Shown: piece after piece, positions 1 through 9,911 of the stretch
Numbering within the stretch: position 1 is the first letter of the stretch
Layout of the letters: every line of letters begins with the position of its first letter
From: Casimicrobium huifangae
Lineage (GTDB): Bacteria > Pseudomonadota > Gammaproteobacteria > Burkholderiales > Casimicrobiaceae
Reading direction: 5' to 3'
Assembly: GCF_009746125.1 (NCBI RefSeq)
Contig: NZ_CP041352.1
Location: forward strand, 1,329,847-1,393,846
DNA: 64,000 nt
The notes under the pieces: generated by a model
The model's input: the letters and a program-made list of their open reading frames with translations, nothing else
Databases searched by the model: none
What the model was told of the DNA's origin: nothing
Position numbers and translations under genes: made by a program

Positions 1-95
1 GGGATAATAGAGGGCTGACACTGCTTGACAAAGACGTTCTTTTTCCTGCAGTCGCGTCAATTTCCCCGGTGATTTGTGGCGTTGGTGCATGTTGA

Positions 96-1529
<1,434 letters not shown>

Positions 1530-1620
1530 TGGATGCGGCGTCGGTTGCCGGCGCCACCCACCCCATTCGAGCGTGATTTTCGAGTGCCGGTTGATGGCAA
1601 CTTTTTGCTGAAGTGGCGTC

Positions 1621-1714
1621 GGCTTAAGGCCTGAAAGCCAATAATGCCGATTGTCGACTTTCCGATTTTTCGACGGTTAGCCCTTATCAGATGGGACTTA
1701 ATTCGAAAAGCTGC
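1621..1714. repeat. Dispersed intergenic repeat, copy 1
   Basis: Lies in the 333-bp gap between purB and the cytochrome c gene. It shares with four other intergenic stretches (15354-15422, 21071-21162, 40856-40943, 50997-51085) the order GGCTT-AAGGCC, a central GTCGA, a TTAGCCC...ATGGG hairpin-like core and a terminal AAAAGCTG. It is diverged but collinear with them. The rest of the gap holds the cytochrome gene's leader, with a strong GGAGGAGGAG ribosome site at 1850-1859. Confidence 0.6.
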
Positions 1715-1862
1715 TTGAACGACAGATCGCTGCCATGCGCATATGCATAGGGTAATTTTTTCTATCAAGCGGCGTGATTCGAGACCTAGAATCGATCGAG
1801 AAACTGTTCAGTGATTCCCTGCAGTTCCCCATGAACCGGCAACACTCGGAGGAGGAGTCCCC

Positions 1863-2186
1863 ATGAAAAAAACGATACGCGTGACCGCGCTCGCGGCGTC
1901 CGCGCTGACCGTACTGGCGGTGCAGGCGCAATCCGCGCAGGCACCCGTGAGCCAGCACCTGGCGCGCAATCTTGCGGCGCAATGCGCCAACTGCCATGGC
2001 ACCAATGGCCGCAGCGTGGCTGAGGTGCCGTCGCTGGCAGGCCAGAGCGCCGCCGTCCTCGTCAGCAAGATGAAGGACTACAAGGACGGCAAACAGCAGG
2101 CCACCATCATGCATCAGCTCTCGAAGGGGTACACCGATGAGCAGATCGCATTGATCGCCGATTACTACTCGAAACAACCGAAATAA
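1863..2186 (+). CDS. Small c-type cytochrome, probable flavocytochrome c heme subunit
   Basis: A 107-residue exported monoheme cytochrome c. A cleavable signal peptide (KK then a hydrophobic run to about residue 25) is followed by the heme motif CANCH near residues 41-45. A distal methionine in TIMHQLSKG fits the sixth heme ligand, and the C-terminal helix (YTDEQIALIADYYSKQ) is typical of class I cytochromes. It sits 12 bp before a flavoprotein gene of the sulfide-dehydrogenase family, so it is probably the electron-accepting subunit (FccA/SoxE type) that passes electrons from sulfide to the respiratory chain in the periplasm. A purine-rich ribosome site precedes the ATG. The pairing is inferred from context. 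Confidence 0.8.
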   Translation: MKKTIRVTALAASALTVLAVQAQSAQAPVSQHLARNLAAQCANCHGTNGRSVAEVPSLAGQSAAVLVSKMKDYKDGKQQATIMHQLSKGYTDEQIALIADYYSKQPK

Positions 2187-2198
2187 CCGGGGGCGCAC

Positions 2199-3485
2199 AT
2201 GAACACATTCAATCGTCGCGACTTCGTCAAATCCGCCGGTGTCCTGTCGCTGCTGGGTACGTCTGCCATCACTGGTTGCGCCAGCGTGGGCGGTACCGCC
2301 AGACCCAAAGTCGTTGTCGTCGGAGGCGGCTATGGCGGCGCGACGGCCGCCAAGTACATCGCCATGTGGAGCGAGGGCAAGATTGACGTCACCCTGGTCG
2401 AGCGCGGAGAGGCCTTCGTGTCCTGCCCGCTGTCCAACCTGGTGATTGGCGGCTCGAAGCAGATCGGCGACATTTCAGTGTCGTACGACGGCCTCAACAA
2501 ATACGGCATCCGCCGCGTCAAGGGCGAGGCGGTCGGTTTTGATGCCGACAAGAAGACGCTGACGCTGGCCGATGGCACCACGCTGCCCTATGACCGCCTG
2601 ATCCTGTCGCCCGGCATCGACTTCATGCTCGAATCACTACCCGGCCTCGCCTCGGTGGAAGCGCGCAGCAAGGTGCTCGCGGCGTGGAAGGCCGGCCCGG
2701 AGACCATTGCCCTGCGCAAGCAGCTGGTCGACATGAAGGATGGCGGCGTCTATGCGATCCAGATTCCGAAGGCGCCCTACCGTTGCCCGCCAGGGCCGTA
2801 CGAACGCGCCTGCCAGGTGGCGTGGTACTTCCAGCAGGCAAAGCCAAAGTCCAAGGTGTTGATCCTCGACGCCAACGAAGACGTGGTGTCGAAGAAGGGC
2901 CTGTTCATGAAGGCATGGAACGGTCAGTTCAAGGGGCTGGTCGAGTACCGCAACAACCAGGAAATCCAGGACGTTGACGCGAAGACCAATACGCTCAAGA
3001 TGAGCTTTGGTGACGACGTCAAGGCCGACGTGCTGAACGTGCTGCCGCCGATGCGCGCTGGCAATATCGCCACGCAGAACGGTCTCAACAACTCGAACAA
3101 GCGCTGGTGCCAGATTGACTGGCTGACCTATGAGTCCACGGCGGTGAAGAATGTGCACATCCTCGGCGATGCGTTGCAGATCGCGCCGGCCATGCCGAAG
3201 TCGGGGCATATGGCGAACCAGCATGCCAAGGTGTGCGCGGCGGCGGTGATCGCGCTTTTGACCGGCGACGTGGTCAACGCCACGCCAATGGTGGCCAACA
3301 CCTGCTACAGCTTCATCGACGACAAGAATGTTGTGCACGTCGCCTCGGTGCATCGCTACGATGCCGCGCAGAAGACGATGGTGACGGTGGCTGGCTCCGG
3401 TGGCTTGTCGGCCGATGCCAATCGCACTGAAGGCATCTTCGCCAACAGCTGGGCGCGCAACATTTGGGCTGACATGCTCGCCTGA
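2199..3485 (+). CDS. FAD-dependent oxidoreductase, flavocytochrome c sulfide dehydrogenase flavoprotein-like
   Basis: A 428-residue flavoprotein of the FccB/SoxF and sulfide:quinone reductase group. It begins with a twin-arginine signal (NRRDFVKSAG plus hydrophobic stretch) that ends in a lipobox-like GCAS. The dinucleotide-binding motif VVVVGGGYGGATAAKYI follows near residue 39. A CPLSNLV segment supplies a cysteine, and ILGDALQIAPAMPKSGHMANQ is the second FAD-contact region of this family. With the upstream cytochrome it should oxidise sulfide in the periplasm; the Tat system that would export the folded, flavin-loaded protein is encoded at 17.0-18.7 kb. An intrinsic terminator follows. The family is secure; the substrate is inferred. 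Confidence 0.82.
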   Translation: MNTFNRRDFVKSAGVLSLLGTSAITGCASVGGTARPKVVVVGGGYGGATAAKYIAMWSEGKIDVTLVERGEAFVSCPLSNLVIGGSKQIGDISVSYDGLNKYGIRRVKGEAVGFDADKKTLTLADGTTLPYDRLILSPGIDFMLESLPGLASVEARSKVLAAWKAGPETIALRKQLVDMKDGGVYAIQIPKAPYRCPPGPYERACQVAWYFQQAKPKSKVLILDANEDVVSKKGLFMKAWNGQFKGLVEYRNNQEIQDVDAKTNTLKMSFGDDVKADVLNVLPPMRAGNIATQNGLNNSNKRWCQIDWLTYESTAVKNVHILGDALQIAPAMPKSGHMANQHAKVCAAAVIALLTGDVVNATPMVANTCYSFIDDKNVVHVASVHRYDAAQKTMVTVAGSGGLSADANRTEGIFANSWARNIWADMLA

Positions 3486-3505
3486 GCGCAACAACTGTCC
3501 CTGCC

Positions 3506-3536
3506 AAGCCCGCGCACTTTGTGCCCGGGCTTTTTT
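3506..3536 (+). terminator. Intrinsic terminator after the flavocytochrome pair
   Basis: A 12-bp stem (AAGCCCGCGCAC against GTGCCCGGGCTT, one mismatch) with a TTT loop is followed by an uninterrupted T run, 21 bp after the stop codon. Confidence 0.85.
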
Positions 3537-3771
3537 GTTGCGCATTTGCTACATGATTTTCTTGCGGGGACGCCCCGCCGCTGTGGAGCCACAGGCAGCG
3601 TGCGCTGCGCTGCATCGCAATCGCGTTGCCGCTGCGGTGACGTCTGCGCCTGCGCGGGTGGCGACAGCGCACCTCAACTGTCTGCGCAACCTGTTTGAAT
3701 TTGCGGGCTTTTTTCCACGTTCGCCACCTTGCGGAAGTGTTTTTCAATTTGTGCGCTGCGGCGTGCAAAAC

Positions 3772-3816
3772 GCAATTTCACGATATGGAATCTTTCATTC
3801 CGTGAAAACAAATTGC
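3772..3816. promoter_or_regulatory. Interrupted inverted repeat upstream of isocitrate lyase
   Basis: The 443-bp region 3537-3979 has no convincing gene. Around 170-210 bp upstream of aceA, GCAATTTCACG is mirrored by CGTGAAAACAAATTGC, with an inner GGAAT/ATTCC pair. Glyoxylate-shunt genes are normally controlled by carbon source, and AT-rich TTTGCAA-type boxes are bound by short-chain-acyl regulators in other bacteria. That this is an operator is an inference; it could also be a hairpin in a long leader. Confidence 0.4.
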
Positions 3817-3979
3817 AAACCATTGTTTTTGAACGTTTTTTTGTAATTTATTGATGCGCTGTGCGATCGATTCGGATATGCTGCGAAGCAATAACAAGAT
3901 ATTCGTTGGCTTTCCGCTGAGTGGAAACAGGCGGAGCCAGATAAAGAGGATCGAGTTTTAGTCTGAAAGGCAACCCACC

Positions 3980-5326
3980 ATGAGTCAATCCGCATCCGTT
4001 CAAGCCAAGATGGCCGAAGCCGTCGCCGCCCTCGAAAAAGACTGGGCAACCAATCCGCGCTGGAAAGGCATCAAGCGCAACTACAGCGCGGCTGACGTCG
4101 TTCGCCTGCGTGGTACCGCTGCCGTTGAGCACACGCTCGCGAAGAAGGGTTCGGAAAAACTCTGGAACCTGATCAACACCGAGCCGTTCATCAACTCGCT
4201 CGGCGCGCTGACTGGCAATCAGGCCATGCAGCAAGTGAAGGCAGGCCTCAAGGCGATCTACCTCTCTGGCTGGCAAGTCGCGGGCGACGCCAACCTCGCT
4301 GGCGAGATGTATCCGGACCAATCGCTGTATCCGGCCAACTCGGTGCCGTCAGTCGTCCGCCGCATCAACAACACGCTGATGCGTGCCGACCAGATCCAGT
4401 GGATGGAAGGCAAGGACGACGTCGACTACATGGCGCCAATCGTGGCCGATGCCGAAGCCGGTTTTGGCGGCGTGTTGAACGCCTATGAACTGATGAAGGC
4501 GATGATCGATGCCGGCGCGTCGGGCGTGCACTTCGAAGATCAGCTCGCCAGCGTTAAGAAATGCGGCCACATGGGCGGCAAAGTGCTGGTGCCGACGCGT
4601 GAAGCGGTTGAAAAGCTCACCGCCGCCCGCTTTGCGGCGGACGTGATGGGCGTGCCGACTGTGCTGCTGGCGCGCACCGATGCCGAAGCCGCTGACCTGC
4701 TGACCAGCGATGTCGATGAAAATGATCGCCCGCACTGCACCGGCGAGCGCACCATGGAAGGCTTCTACAAGACGAAGCCGGGCTTCGAGCAGGCGCTGTC
4801 GCGCGGCCTCGCTTATGCACCGTACGCTGACCTGATCTGGTGCGAAACCGGCAAACCGGATCTCGAGTTTGCCCGCAAGTTCGCCGAAGGCATTCACAAG
4901 AAGTTCCCGGGCAAGATGCTGTCGTACAACTGCTCGCCGAGCTTCAACTGGAAGAAGAACCTCGACGAATCGACGATTGCCAAGTTCCAGCGCGAACTCG
5001 GTGCGATGGGCTACAAGTACCAGTTCATCACGCTCGCCGGCTTCCACAGCCTGAACTACTCGATGTTCAACCTGGCCCACGGCTACGCGCGCAACAACAT
5101 GAGTGCGTTCGTCGAGCTGCAGGAGGCTGAGTTCGCCGCGGCTGAAAAGGGCTTCACCGCCGTCAAGCATCAGCGCGAAGTGGGCACCGGTTACTTCGAT
5201 GCTGTGACACAAGTGATCCAGGGCGGCCAAAGCTCGACCACGGCGCTGCATGGTTCGACGGAAGACGAACAGTTCTTCGACGACAAGAAGCCGGCCCTCA
5301 AGCTGGCGGTGGGACAAAACGACTAG
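3980..5326 (+). CDS. aceA: Isocitrate lyase
   Basis: Splits isocitrate into glyoxylate and succinate, the first step of the glyoxylate shunt needed for growth on acetate or fatty acids. The 448-residue protein contains the diagnostic KKCGHMGGK loop near residue 193, with the catalytic cysteine. Upstream of it come the metal-binding DAEAGFGG segment and the FEDQ motif, and [13 protein letters not shown] follows. The ATG is preceded by an AAAGG ribosome site. No malate synthase gene is adjacent. The upstream region is long, AT-rich and contains an inverted repeat, consistent with regulated transcription. The next 200 bases hold nothing I recognise before a small-RNA-like transcription unit. Confidence 0.97.
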   Translation: MSQSASVQAKMAEAVAALEKDWATNPRWKGIKRNYSAADVVRLRGTAAVEHTLAKKGSEKLWNLINTEPFINSLGALTGNQAMQQVKAGLKAIYLSGWQVAGDANLAGEMYPDQSLYPANSVPSVVRRINNTLMRADQIQWMEGKDDVDYMAPIVADAEAGFGGVLNAYELMKAMIDAGASGVHFEDQLASVKKCGHMGGKVLVPTREAVEKLTAARFAADVMGVPTVLLARTDAEAADLLTSDVDENDRPHCTGERTMEGFYKTKPGFEQALSRGLAYAPYADLIWCETGKPDLEFARKFAEGIHKKFPGKMLSYNCSPSFNWKKNLDESTIAKFQRELGAMGYKYQFITLAGFHSLNYSMFNLAHGYARNNMSAFVELQEAEFAAAEKGFTAVKHQREVGTGYFDAVTQVIQGGQSSTTALHGSTEDEQFFDDKKPALKLAVGQND

Positions 5327-5530
5327 CGAGTCGTTGGGTCAGAACGACTAAACAGTCGATTAGACAAAACGGCCAAAGCGGGACGACTGGCATCTTCGGC
5401 GCAGCAGCTTCGGGTTTCGCAGACCTGAAGCGCGTCGTAGTCATCTGCGTGTCCGCTTGCGTTTTATCGCATGGCTATCGGCTGATACGGGTTATGGCAC
5501 CAAAAAAGTGACAAAAGCACCAGAAAGGGC

Positions 5531-5558
5531 TTGTAACTCTTATAAATGACCCTATAAT
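5531..5558 (+). promoter_or_regulatory. Sigma-70 type promoter of a short transcript
   Basis: TTGTAA at 5531-5536 and a perfect TATAAT at 5553-5558 are separated by 16 bp. The expected start is around 5565-5567, about 60 bases before an intrinsic terminator. No gene lies downstream on this strand until ribBA, which has its own upstream gap. Confidence 0.7.
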
Positions 5559-5565
5559 CGCCCCT

Positions 5566-5629
5566 GATTTCCTCGAGGAGGAGGGAACCCTTCAGCCCGC
5601 GCCGCGTTCACACGCCCGCGGGCTTTTTT
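5566..5629 (+). ncRNA. Candidate small RNA, about 64 nt
   Basis: This transcript is predicted only from a consensus promoter immediately upstream and an intrinsic terminator at its end. It contains the self-complementary TCCTCGAGGA followed by a purine-rich GAGGAGGAGGGA stretch with three GGA triplets, then the terminator hairpin. The purine stretch resembles a ribosome site or CsrA/RsmA-binding triplets, so the RNA could act by titration or by pairing with pyrimidine-rich messages. I see no start codon with a meaningful reading frame in it. It does not match any RNA family I can name. Confidence 0.5.
5594..5629 (+). terminator. Intrinsic terminator
   Basis: AGCCCGCG at 5594-5601 pairs perfectly with CGCGGGCT at 5617-5624 and is followed by a T run. 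It reads only on the plus strand, because the minus strand has no T run after the stem. It therefore does not serve the convergent methyltransferase gene. Confidence 0.8.
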
Positions 5630-5706
5630 CTGCCTGTCGTGCCGGCCTGTCGCGGCGCAATTTGCGGAGACAAGACCGAGCCATTGCTGCGTGCAAGGGC
5701 GCGGAG

Positions 5707-6444
5707 TTACAGCGCCGTCGCGACCGGTGCCAGCGCCTTCAGCCAGCGTTCAAAGGGTAATTTGTAGTCGGCCCGAAGCGCGCGCGCACGAGCCTGTAAG
5801 GCACGCGCATCCAGCGCCGGTAGTGGCGATTTGCTGGCGATGACGGTGACGTTTTCGGTGGCGATAGCTGGCAACAGAACAATGTTGTCCACGCCAAATA
5901 CCGCTCGTAGCCGACGCAGTCCGCCACGGTAGCGTGACACGCTGCTCCACATGTTGGCCACGAATACGCCGTTCTTGCGCAACACACGATGTGCCTCGGC
6001 GTAGAACTCCGCCGATTCGAGTGCGCCCACGCGCCCGCGACCGTCGTAGCAATCAACCCAGATCCAGTCGAAGCTTGATGCTGGCCGCTCGGTGATGACT
6101 TTGGCTGCATCTCCCTGCGTGATACGCACACGGCTATCGTCCTGCGGCAGCGGAAAGGCAGAGTGCGTCAGCGAAATCACGTCGTCACGCAACTCCACGA
6201 TGTCGAGTCGCTTCAGGCTGTCGCTCCAGTTGGCAAGCGCCCAGCGCGGCAAGGAACCTACGCCGAGACCGGCCACATAAACCTGCTTCGGCGGCGGCAC
6301 AAACAGCAGTGCAGCACACATGTCCTGCGCGTAACCCAGCGCCAGTTCGTCCGGGCGGGAGATGCGCATCCTGCCCTGTACCCACTCGGAGCCAAAGTGC
6401 AGGGTGCGAAAGCCCAGGTGTTCCGAGATGAGGAGGTCAGACAT
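5707..6444 (-). CDS. Spermidine-synthase-like methyltransferase-fold protein
   Basis: A 245-residue protein with the Rossmann fold of the spermidine synthase/SAM-methyltransferase group. VAGLGVGSLPRW is the nucleotide-binding glycine loop near residue 58, followed by LDIVELRDDVI with the acidic ribose-binding position. SFDWIWVDCYDGRG is the active-site strand near residue 128, and a VLRKNGVFVANMW segment follows. True spermidine synthases are longer and have an N-terminal beta domain; here only a short N-terminal part precedes the fold, so the substrate is unknown. The gene is transcribed away from ribBA; the 156 bp between them should carry both promoters. Confidence 0.7.
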   Translation of the reverse strand: MSDLLISEHLGFRTLHFGSEWVQGRMRISRPDELALGYAQDMCAALLFVPPPKQVYVAGLGVGSLPRWALANWSDSLKRLDIVELRDDVISLTHSAFPLPQDDSRVRITQGDAAKVITERPASSFDWIWVDCYDGRGRVGALESAEFYAEAHRVLRKNGVFVANMWSSVSRYRGGLRRLRAVFGVDNIVLLPAIATENVTVIASKSPLPALDARALQARARALRADYKLPFERWLKALAPVATAL

Positions 6445-6600
6445 GAGTGGCGCGCGAGCCTGCGACGTGCAAGGATTGGTGAAAAGAGGATTTTGCCCTG
6501 ACTGCCATCGTGGTCGCGTAGCAGCGCGTCTCGCGAAAATCGTGCGGACAAGGCCTAGCCAATAGAATAGAGCCTTCTCTACCCGAGATCGCTCTTTGCC

Positions 6601-7743
6601 ATGACCACTGCCAAACCTTCACTCGCCGCCGTACGCGGCGCTGCGTCACCCGCGCCATCGGTGCTGGCGCCTGTGCCTGAAATCATCGCCGAGCTCAAGG
6701 CTGGCCGAATGGTGATTCTGGTGGACGAAGAAGATCGCGAAAACGAAGGCGATCTGGTGCTGGCAGCAGAGTTCGTCACCCCCGAGGCGATCAACTTCAT
6801 GGCCAAGTACGCGCGCGGCCTGATCTGTCTGACGCTGACGCCCGAACGTTGCCAGCAGTTGAATTTGCCGCTGATGACAGCCAGCAACCGATCCGGGTTC
6901 GGCACTAACTTCACCATGTCAATCGAGGCGGCCGAAGGCGTCTCCAGCGGCATTTCCGCCGCTGACCGGGCGCGTACCGTGCAGGCTGCGGTTGCCTTCA
7001 ATGCCAAGCCTGCCGACATCGTGCAGCCTGGCCACATTTTCCCGGTCATGGCGCAGCCGGGCGGCGTGTTGATGCGGGCAGGGCACACCGAGGCGGGGTG
7101 CGATCTGACGCGCATGGCGGGCCTGACACCAGCGGCTGTCATCTGCGAAGTCATGAAGGACGACGGCACCATGGCACGTCTGCCCGATTTGCTGCTATTC
7201 GCCAGGGAGCACGGCCTCAAGATTGGTGCCATCACCGACCTGATCCAGTATCGCGCCGCGCAGGAAAATCTGGTCGAGTGCGTTGGCGAGCGGCCGTTGC
7301 AGACGGCGCAGGGCGAATTCACGCTGAAGGTTTTCCGCGAAAAGCTCGCCGATGCCACCCATCTGGCCATTGTCAAGGGCACGCCCAGCCGCGAGCAGGA
7401 GACCGTCGTCCGCGTGCATGAGCCGCTGTCCGTGATCGATACGCTCGACGCCAGCGCCGCCGTCCACTCATGGAGCATTCCGAAAGCGCTGGCCCGACTG
7501 CAGCAGGCAGAGGCGGGCGTGCTGGTGCTGCTGCACCGGAGCGAGTCGGCGGCCGATTTGCGTGACCGGGTGCTCAACGCGAAGCCACTCAATGCCCACA
7601 AGGTGGACCTGCGCACCTATGGCATCGGCGCGCAGATCCTGCGTGCGCTCAGTGTGGGCAAGATGCGGCTATTGGCCAAGCCGCGCCGCATGCCATCGAT
7701 GACCGGCTTCGATCTTGAAGTCGTCGCGTACGAAGAATCGTAA
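6601..7743 (+). CDS. ribBA: 3,4-dihydroxy-2-butanone 4-phosphate synthase with degenerate GTP cyclohydrolase II domain
   Basis: The N-terminal half makes the four-carbon precursor of riboflavin from ribulose 5-phosphate. It has the acidic DEEDRENEGDL loop near residue 41, AKYARGLICLTL, and the HTEAGCDL motif. The C-terminal half has the GTP cyclohydrolase II fold, but where the active enzyme has zinc-binding cysteines (ECLTGD...CDC) this protein reads EPLSVIDTLDASAAVHSW and has none. This half is therefore predicted not to open GTP. Such RibB-X proteins occur in other proteobacteria with a separate RibA. No FMN riboswitch is visible upstream. RibH follows after 92 bp. Confidence 0.93.
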   Translation: MTTAKPSLAAVRGAASPAPSVLAPVPEIIAELKAGRMVILVDEEDRENEGDLVLAAEFVTPEAINFMAKYARGLICLTLTPERCQQLNLPLMTASNRSGFGTNFTMSIEAAEGVSSGISAADRARTVQAAVAFNAKPADIVQPGHIFPVMAQPGGVLMRAGHTEAGCDLTRMAGLTPAAVICEVMKDDGTMARLPDLLLFAREHGLKIGAITDLIQYRAAQENLVECVGERPLQTAQGEFTLKVFREKLADATHLAIVKGTPSREQETVVRVHEPLSVIDTLDASAAVHSWSIPKALARLQQAEAGVLVLLHRSESAADLRDRVLNAKPLNAHKVDLRTYGIGAQILRALSVGKMRLLAKPRRMPSMTGFDLEVVAYEES

Positions 7744-7835
7744 CCACCCATATTCGAACGGTCGCCGTGACCGGAACATCAATTTGATTCGCTGGCAGCA
7801 CATTGCCAGCACCCCAACTCGTTAGCAAAACAACC

Positions 7836-8309
7836 ATGGCACTCCAACCTCTCATGAAACTCCGCGGCGCTGGACTGCGAATCGGCGTTGTCACCGCGCG
7901 CTTCAATGCACCCGTGTGCGAAAAGCTGCTCGCCGGCGCCCGCAAGGCGCTGGCCGAAATGGGCGTTGATGCCAACGATGTCGCCGAAGTGACGGTGCCG
8001 GGTGCGCTGGAAATTCCGCTGGCGCTGCAGGCGTTTGCGGCAACCGAGCAGTTCGACGCGCTGGTTGCGCTCGGTTGCGTGATCAAGGGTGACACCTATC
8101 ACTTCGAAGTCGTTTGCAATGAATCTGCGGCGGGCATCACCCGCGTTGGCCTTGACCTCGATGTGGCCATCGGCAATGGGGTGCTGACCACCTATACCGA
8201 CGAGCAGGCCGAGAGCCGTGCCGAGCAGAAGGGCTACGAGGCGGCACAGGCGGCGGTCGAAATGGCGCTGCTGCAGGAATGGACGCACTCGAACTTTGGC
8301 GAGAACTGA
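7836..8309 (+). CDS. ribH: 6,7-dimethyl-8-ribityllumazine synthase
   Basis: Joins the RibB product to the RibD-derived pyrimidine in the penultimate step of riboflavin synthesis and assembles into pentamer-based shells. Family motifs are IGVVTARFN near the start, the VPGALEIPLAL loop around residue 57, and ALGCVIKGDTYHFE with the catalytic histidine. I chose the ATG at 7836 (157 residues, the normal length); an in-frame TTG at 7803 would add 11 residues unlike the family. It ends 15 bp before nusB. Confidence 0.96.
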   Translation: MALQPLMKLRGAGLRIGVVTARFNAPVCEKLLAGARKALAEMGVDANDVAEVTVPGALEIPLALQAFAATEQFDALVALGCVIKGDTYHFEVVCNESAAGITRVGLDLDVAIGNGVLTTYTDEQAESRAEQKGYEAAQAAVEMALLQEWTHSNFGEN

Positions 8310-8324
8310 GCGCCGGAGTTGATG

Positions 8325-8837
8325 ATGAGCGAGAAGCAAGCCGTTACTGCGGCAAAGACCGATAACGAGGCGGCCCCCGCCAAAGCGACAAAACCAAAGT
8401 CGGCGCGGCGCTGGGCACGCGAGTTCGCGGTGCAGGCTCTGTATGAACTGTTTGTCGCGGGGCACGAGGTGGCCGCTGTGCGCCTGCGCACTGAGGGAGA
8501 GCCCGATTTCAAACGGGCCGACAAGGATTTCTTTCGCGAGCTGTGGACCGGGGTGACGACCGATACCGATGCGTTGATCGCCGCTGTGCAGCCGCATGTG
8601 GATCGTCCATTCGAACAGGTCAGCCCGATCGAGCGCAGCATCATCCTGATTGGCGCCTGGGAGCTTCGGCAGCGGCTCGACATTCCGTATCGTGTGGCAA
8701 TCAATGAATCCGTGGAATTGGCCAAGACCTTTGGCGGCACCGACGGCCACAAATGGGTCAATGGGGTGCTCGACAAGCTGGCGCCACTGCTGCGCGCCGA
8801 CGAGGTTGCAGCGGCACCGACGCGCGGCCGGCGCTGA
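8325..8837 (+). CDS. nusB: Transcription antitermination protein NusB
   Basis: NusB binds BoxA RNA with NusE/S10 and promotes processive transcription of rRNA operons. The 170-residue product has the all-helical NusB pattern: RRWAREFAVQALYELFVAG at the N-terminus, VSPIERSIILIGAWELR, then YRVAINESVELAKTFGGTDGHKWVNGVLDKLAP at the C-terminus. It starts with a basic, alanine-rich extension of about 25 residues. A GGAG ribosome site six bases upstream favours the second of two adjacent ATGs. The ribH-nusB order is conserved across proteobacteria. Confidence 0.95.
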   Translation: MSEKQAVTAAKTDNEAAPAKATKPKSARRWAREFAVQALYELFVAGHEVAAVRLRTEGEPDFKRADKDFFRELWTGVTTDTDALIAAVQPHVDRPFEQVSPIERSIILIGAWELRQRLDIPYRVAINESVELAKTFGGTDGHKWVNGVLDKLAPLLRADEVAAAPTRGRR

Positions 8838-8870
8838 ATTCCGCCGCCACTTCCACCTGCGGCGTTCGCG

Positions 8871-9911
8871 ATGACCGAGTTTGAGCTGATCGAACGCTTC
8901 TTCAAACGTCGCAGCCGCACCTCCGTGTTGGGCAATGGCGACGATTGCGCACTGGTGGCGCCGGCACCCGGCAACGTGTTCGCCATCACCACCGACACAC
9001 TGGTGGCCGGGCGTCACTTTCTGCCCTCGATCACGCCTGAGCGACTCGGGCGTCGGGCGGTGCATGTCAATCTGAGCGATCTCGCAGCGATGGGTGCTGC
9101 ACCTCGCTACGCCCTGCTGTCGCTGACCCTGCCCGAGATTGACGAAAGCTGGGTCGCAGCGTTCGCGGCTGGCCTGTGGGCCGCACTCGACGAGTTCGAG
9201 GTCGAACTGGTCGGCGGCAATACCACCCGCGGCCCGATGGCGATCGCGCTGACAGCGCTGGGTGATGTGCCACCCGGTCAGGTGTTGACCCGTACCGGCG
9301 CTTGCCCCGGCGATGAACTTTGGGTCAGTGGACCGGTGGGGGACGCGGGCTGGGCGCTGACAGCGCTGCTGCAGGATGGTGATGGTGCGGGGGAGCTGGT
9401 CATCACCGCGAGTCCCGCGCAGATCGACAAGTACGAGTGCCCGACTGCGCGGGTGGCCCTCGGCCTCGCGCTTAGGGACGTGGCAAGCAGTTGCATTGAC
9501 ATTTCCGACGGTCTGCTCAGTGAGGCGCAACATCTGGCGTCGGCATCCGGCGTCGACATTGACATCGACATCGTGGCGATTCCCACCGGCATCACCGATG
9601 TTGACCGCAGCGATGTCGGGCAGGCAGCGCCGGTGATGAATACGGTTGCTACCGGCAACGAGCGCAATCGCATCTTGCGCGCGCGCCTGGCACAGCATTG
9701 CCTGCTGGCGACGGGTGACACCTACGAGCTGCTGTTTACCGCGCCATCGTCCCGTCACGACGATGTGGTGCGACTGCTGGCGGCGCAGGACTTGGCCGGA
9801 GCGTGTATCGGCCGCGTGACAACCTCCGCCAACAGACCTGCAGTGCGCGTGCTTGACGCACAATCGCGCCTGATGAACATCGAAAGCAAGGGCTGGGATC
9901 ATTTCGCATGA
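8871..9911 (+). CDS. thiL: Thiamine-monophosphate kinase
   Basis: Phosphorylates thiamine monophosphate to the active cofactor thiamine diphosphate. The 346-residue protein begins with MTEFELIERFF, a typical ThiL start. It has GNGDDCALV (Mg/ATP-binding aspartates) near residue 22, NLSDLAAMGA, the VGGNTTRGP glycine segment and the CIDISDGL motif. Its stop codon overlaps the pgpA start by four bases (ATGA), which indicates translational coupling. Confidence 0.96.
   Translation: MTEFELIERFFKRRSRTSVLGNGDDCALVAPAPGNVFAITTDTLVAGRHFLPSITPERLGRRAVHVNLSDLAAMGAAPRYALLSLTLPEIDESWVAAFAAGLWAALDEFEVELVGGNTTRGPMAIALTALGDVPPGQVLTRTGACPGDELWVSGPVGDAGWALTALLQDGDGAGELVITASPAQIDKYECPTARVALGLALRDVASSCIDISDGLLSEAQHLASASGVDIDIDIVAIPTGITDVDRSDVGQAAPVMNTVATGNERNRILRARLAQHCLLATGDTYELLFTAPSSRHDDVVRLLAAQDLAGACIGRVTTSANRPAVRVLDAQSRLMNIESKGWDHFA

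Noticed and set aside
25-30. TTGACA as the -35 box of the purB promoter
   Set aside because: No acceptable -10 hexamer lies 16-18 bp downstream.
6445-6600. Possible FMN riboswitch before ribBA
   Set aside because: None of the conserved RFN blocks (AGGG...ACCGGCGG type) is present. The other rib gene leaders are too short to hold one.
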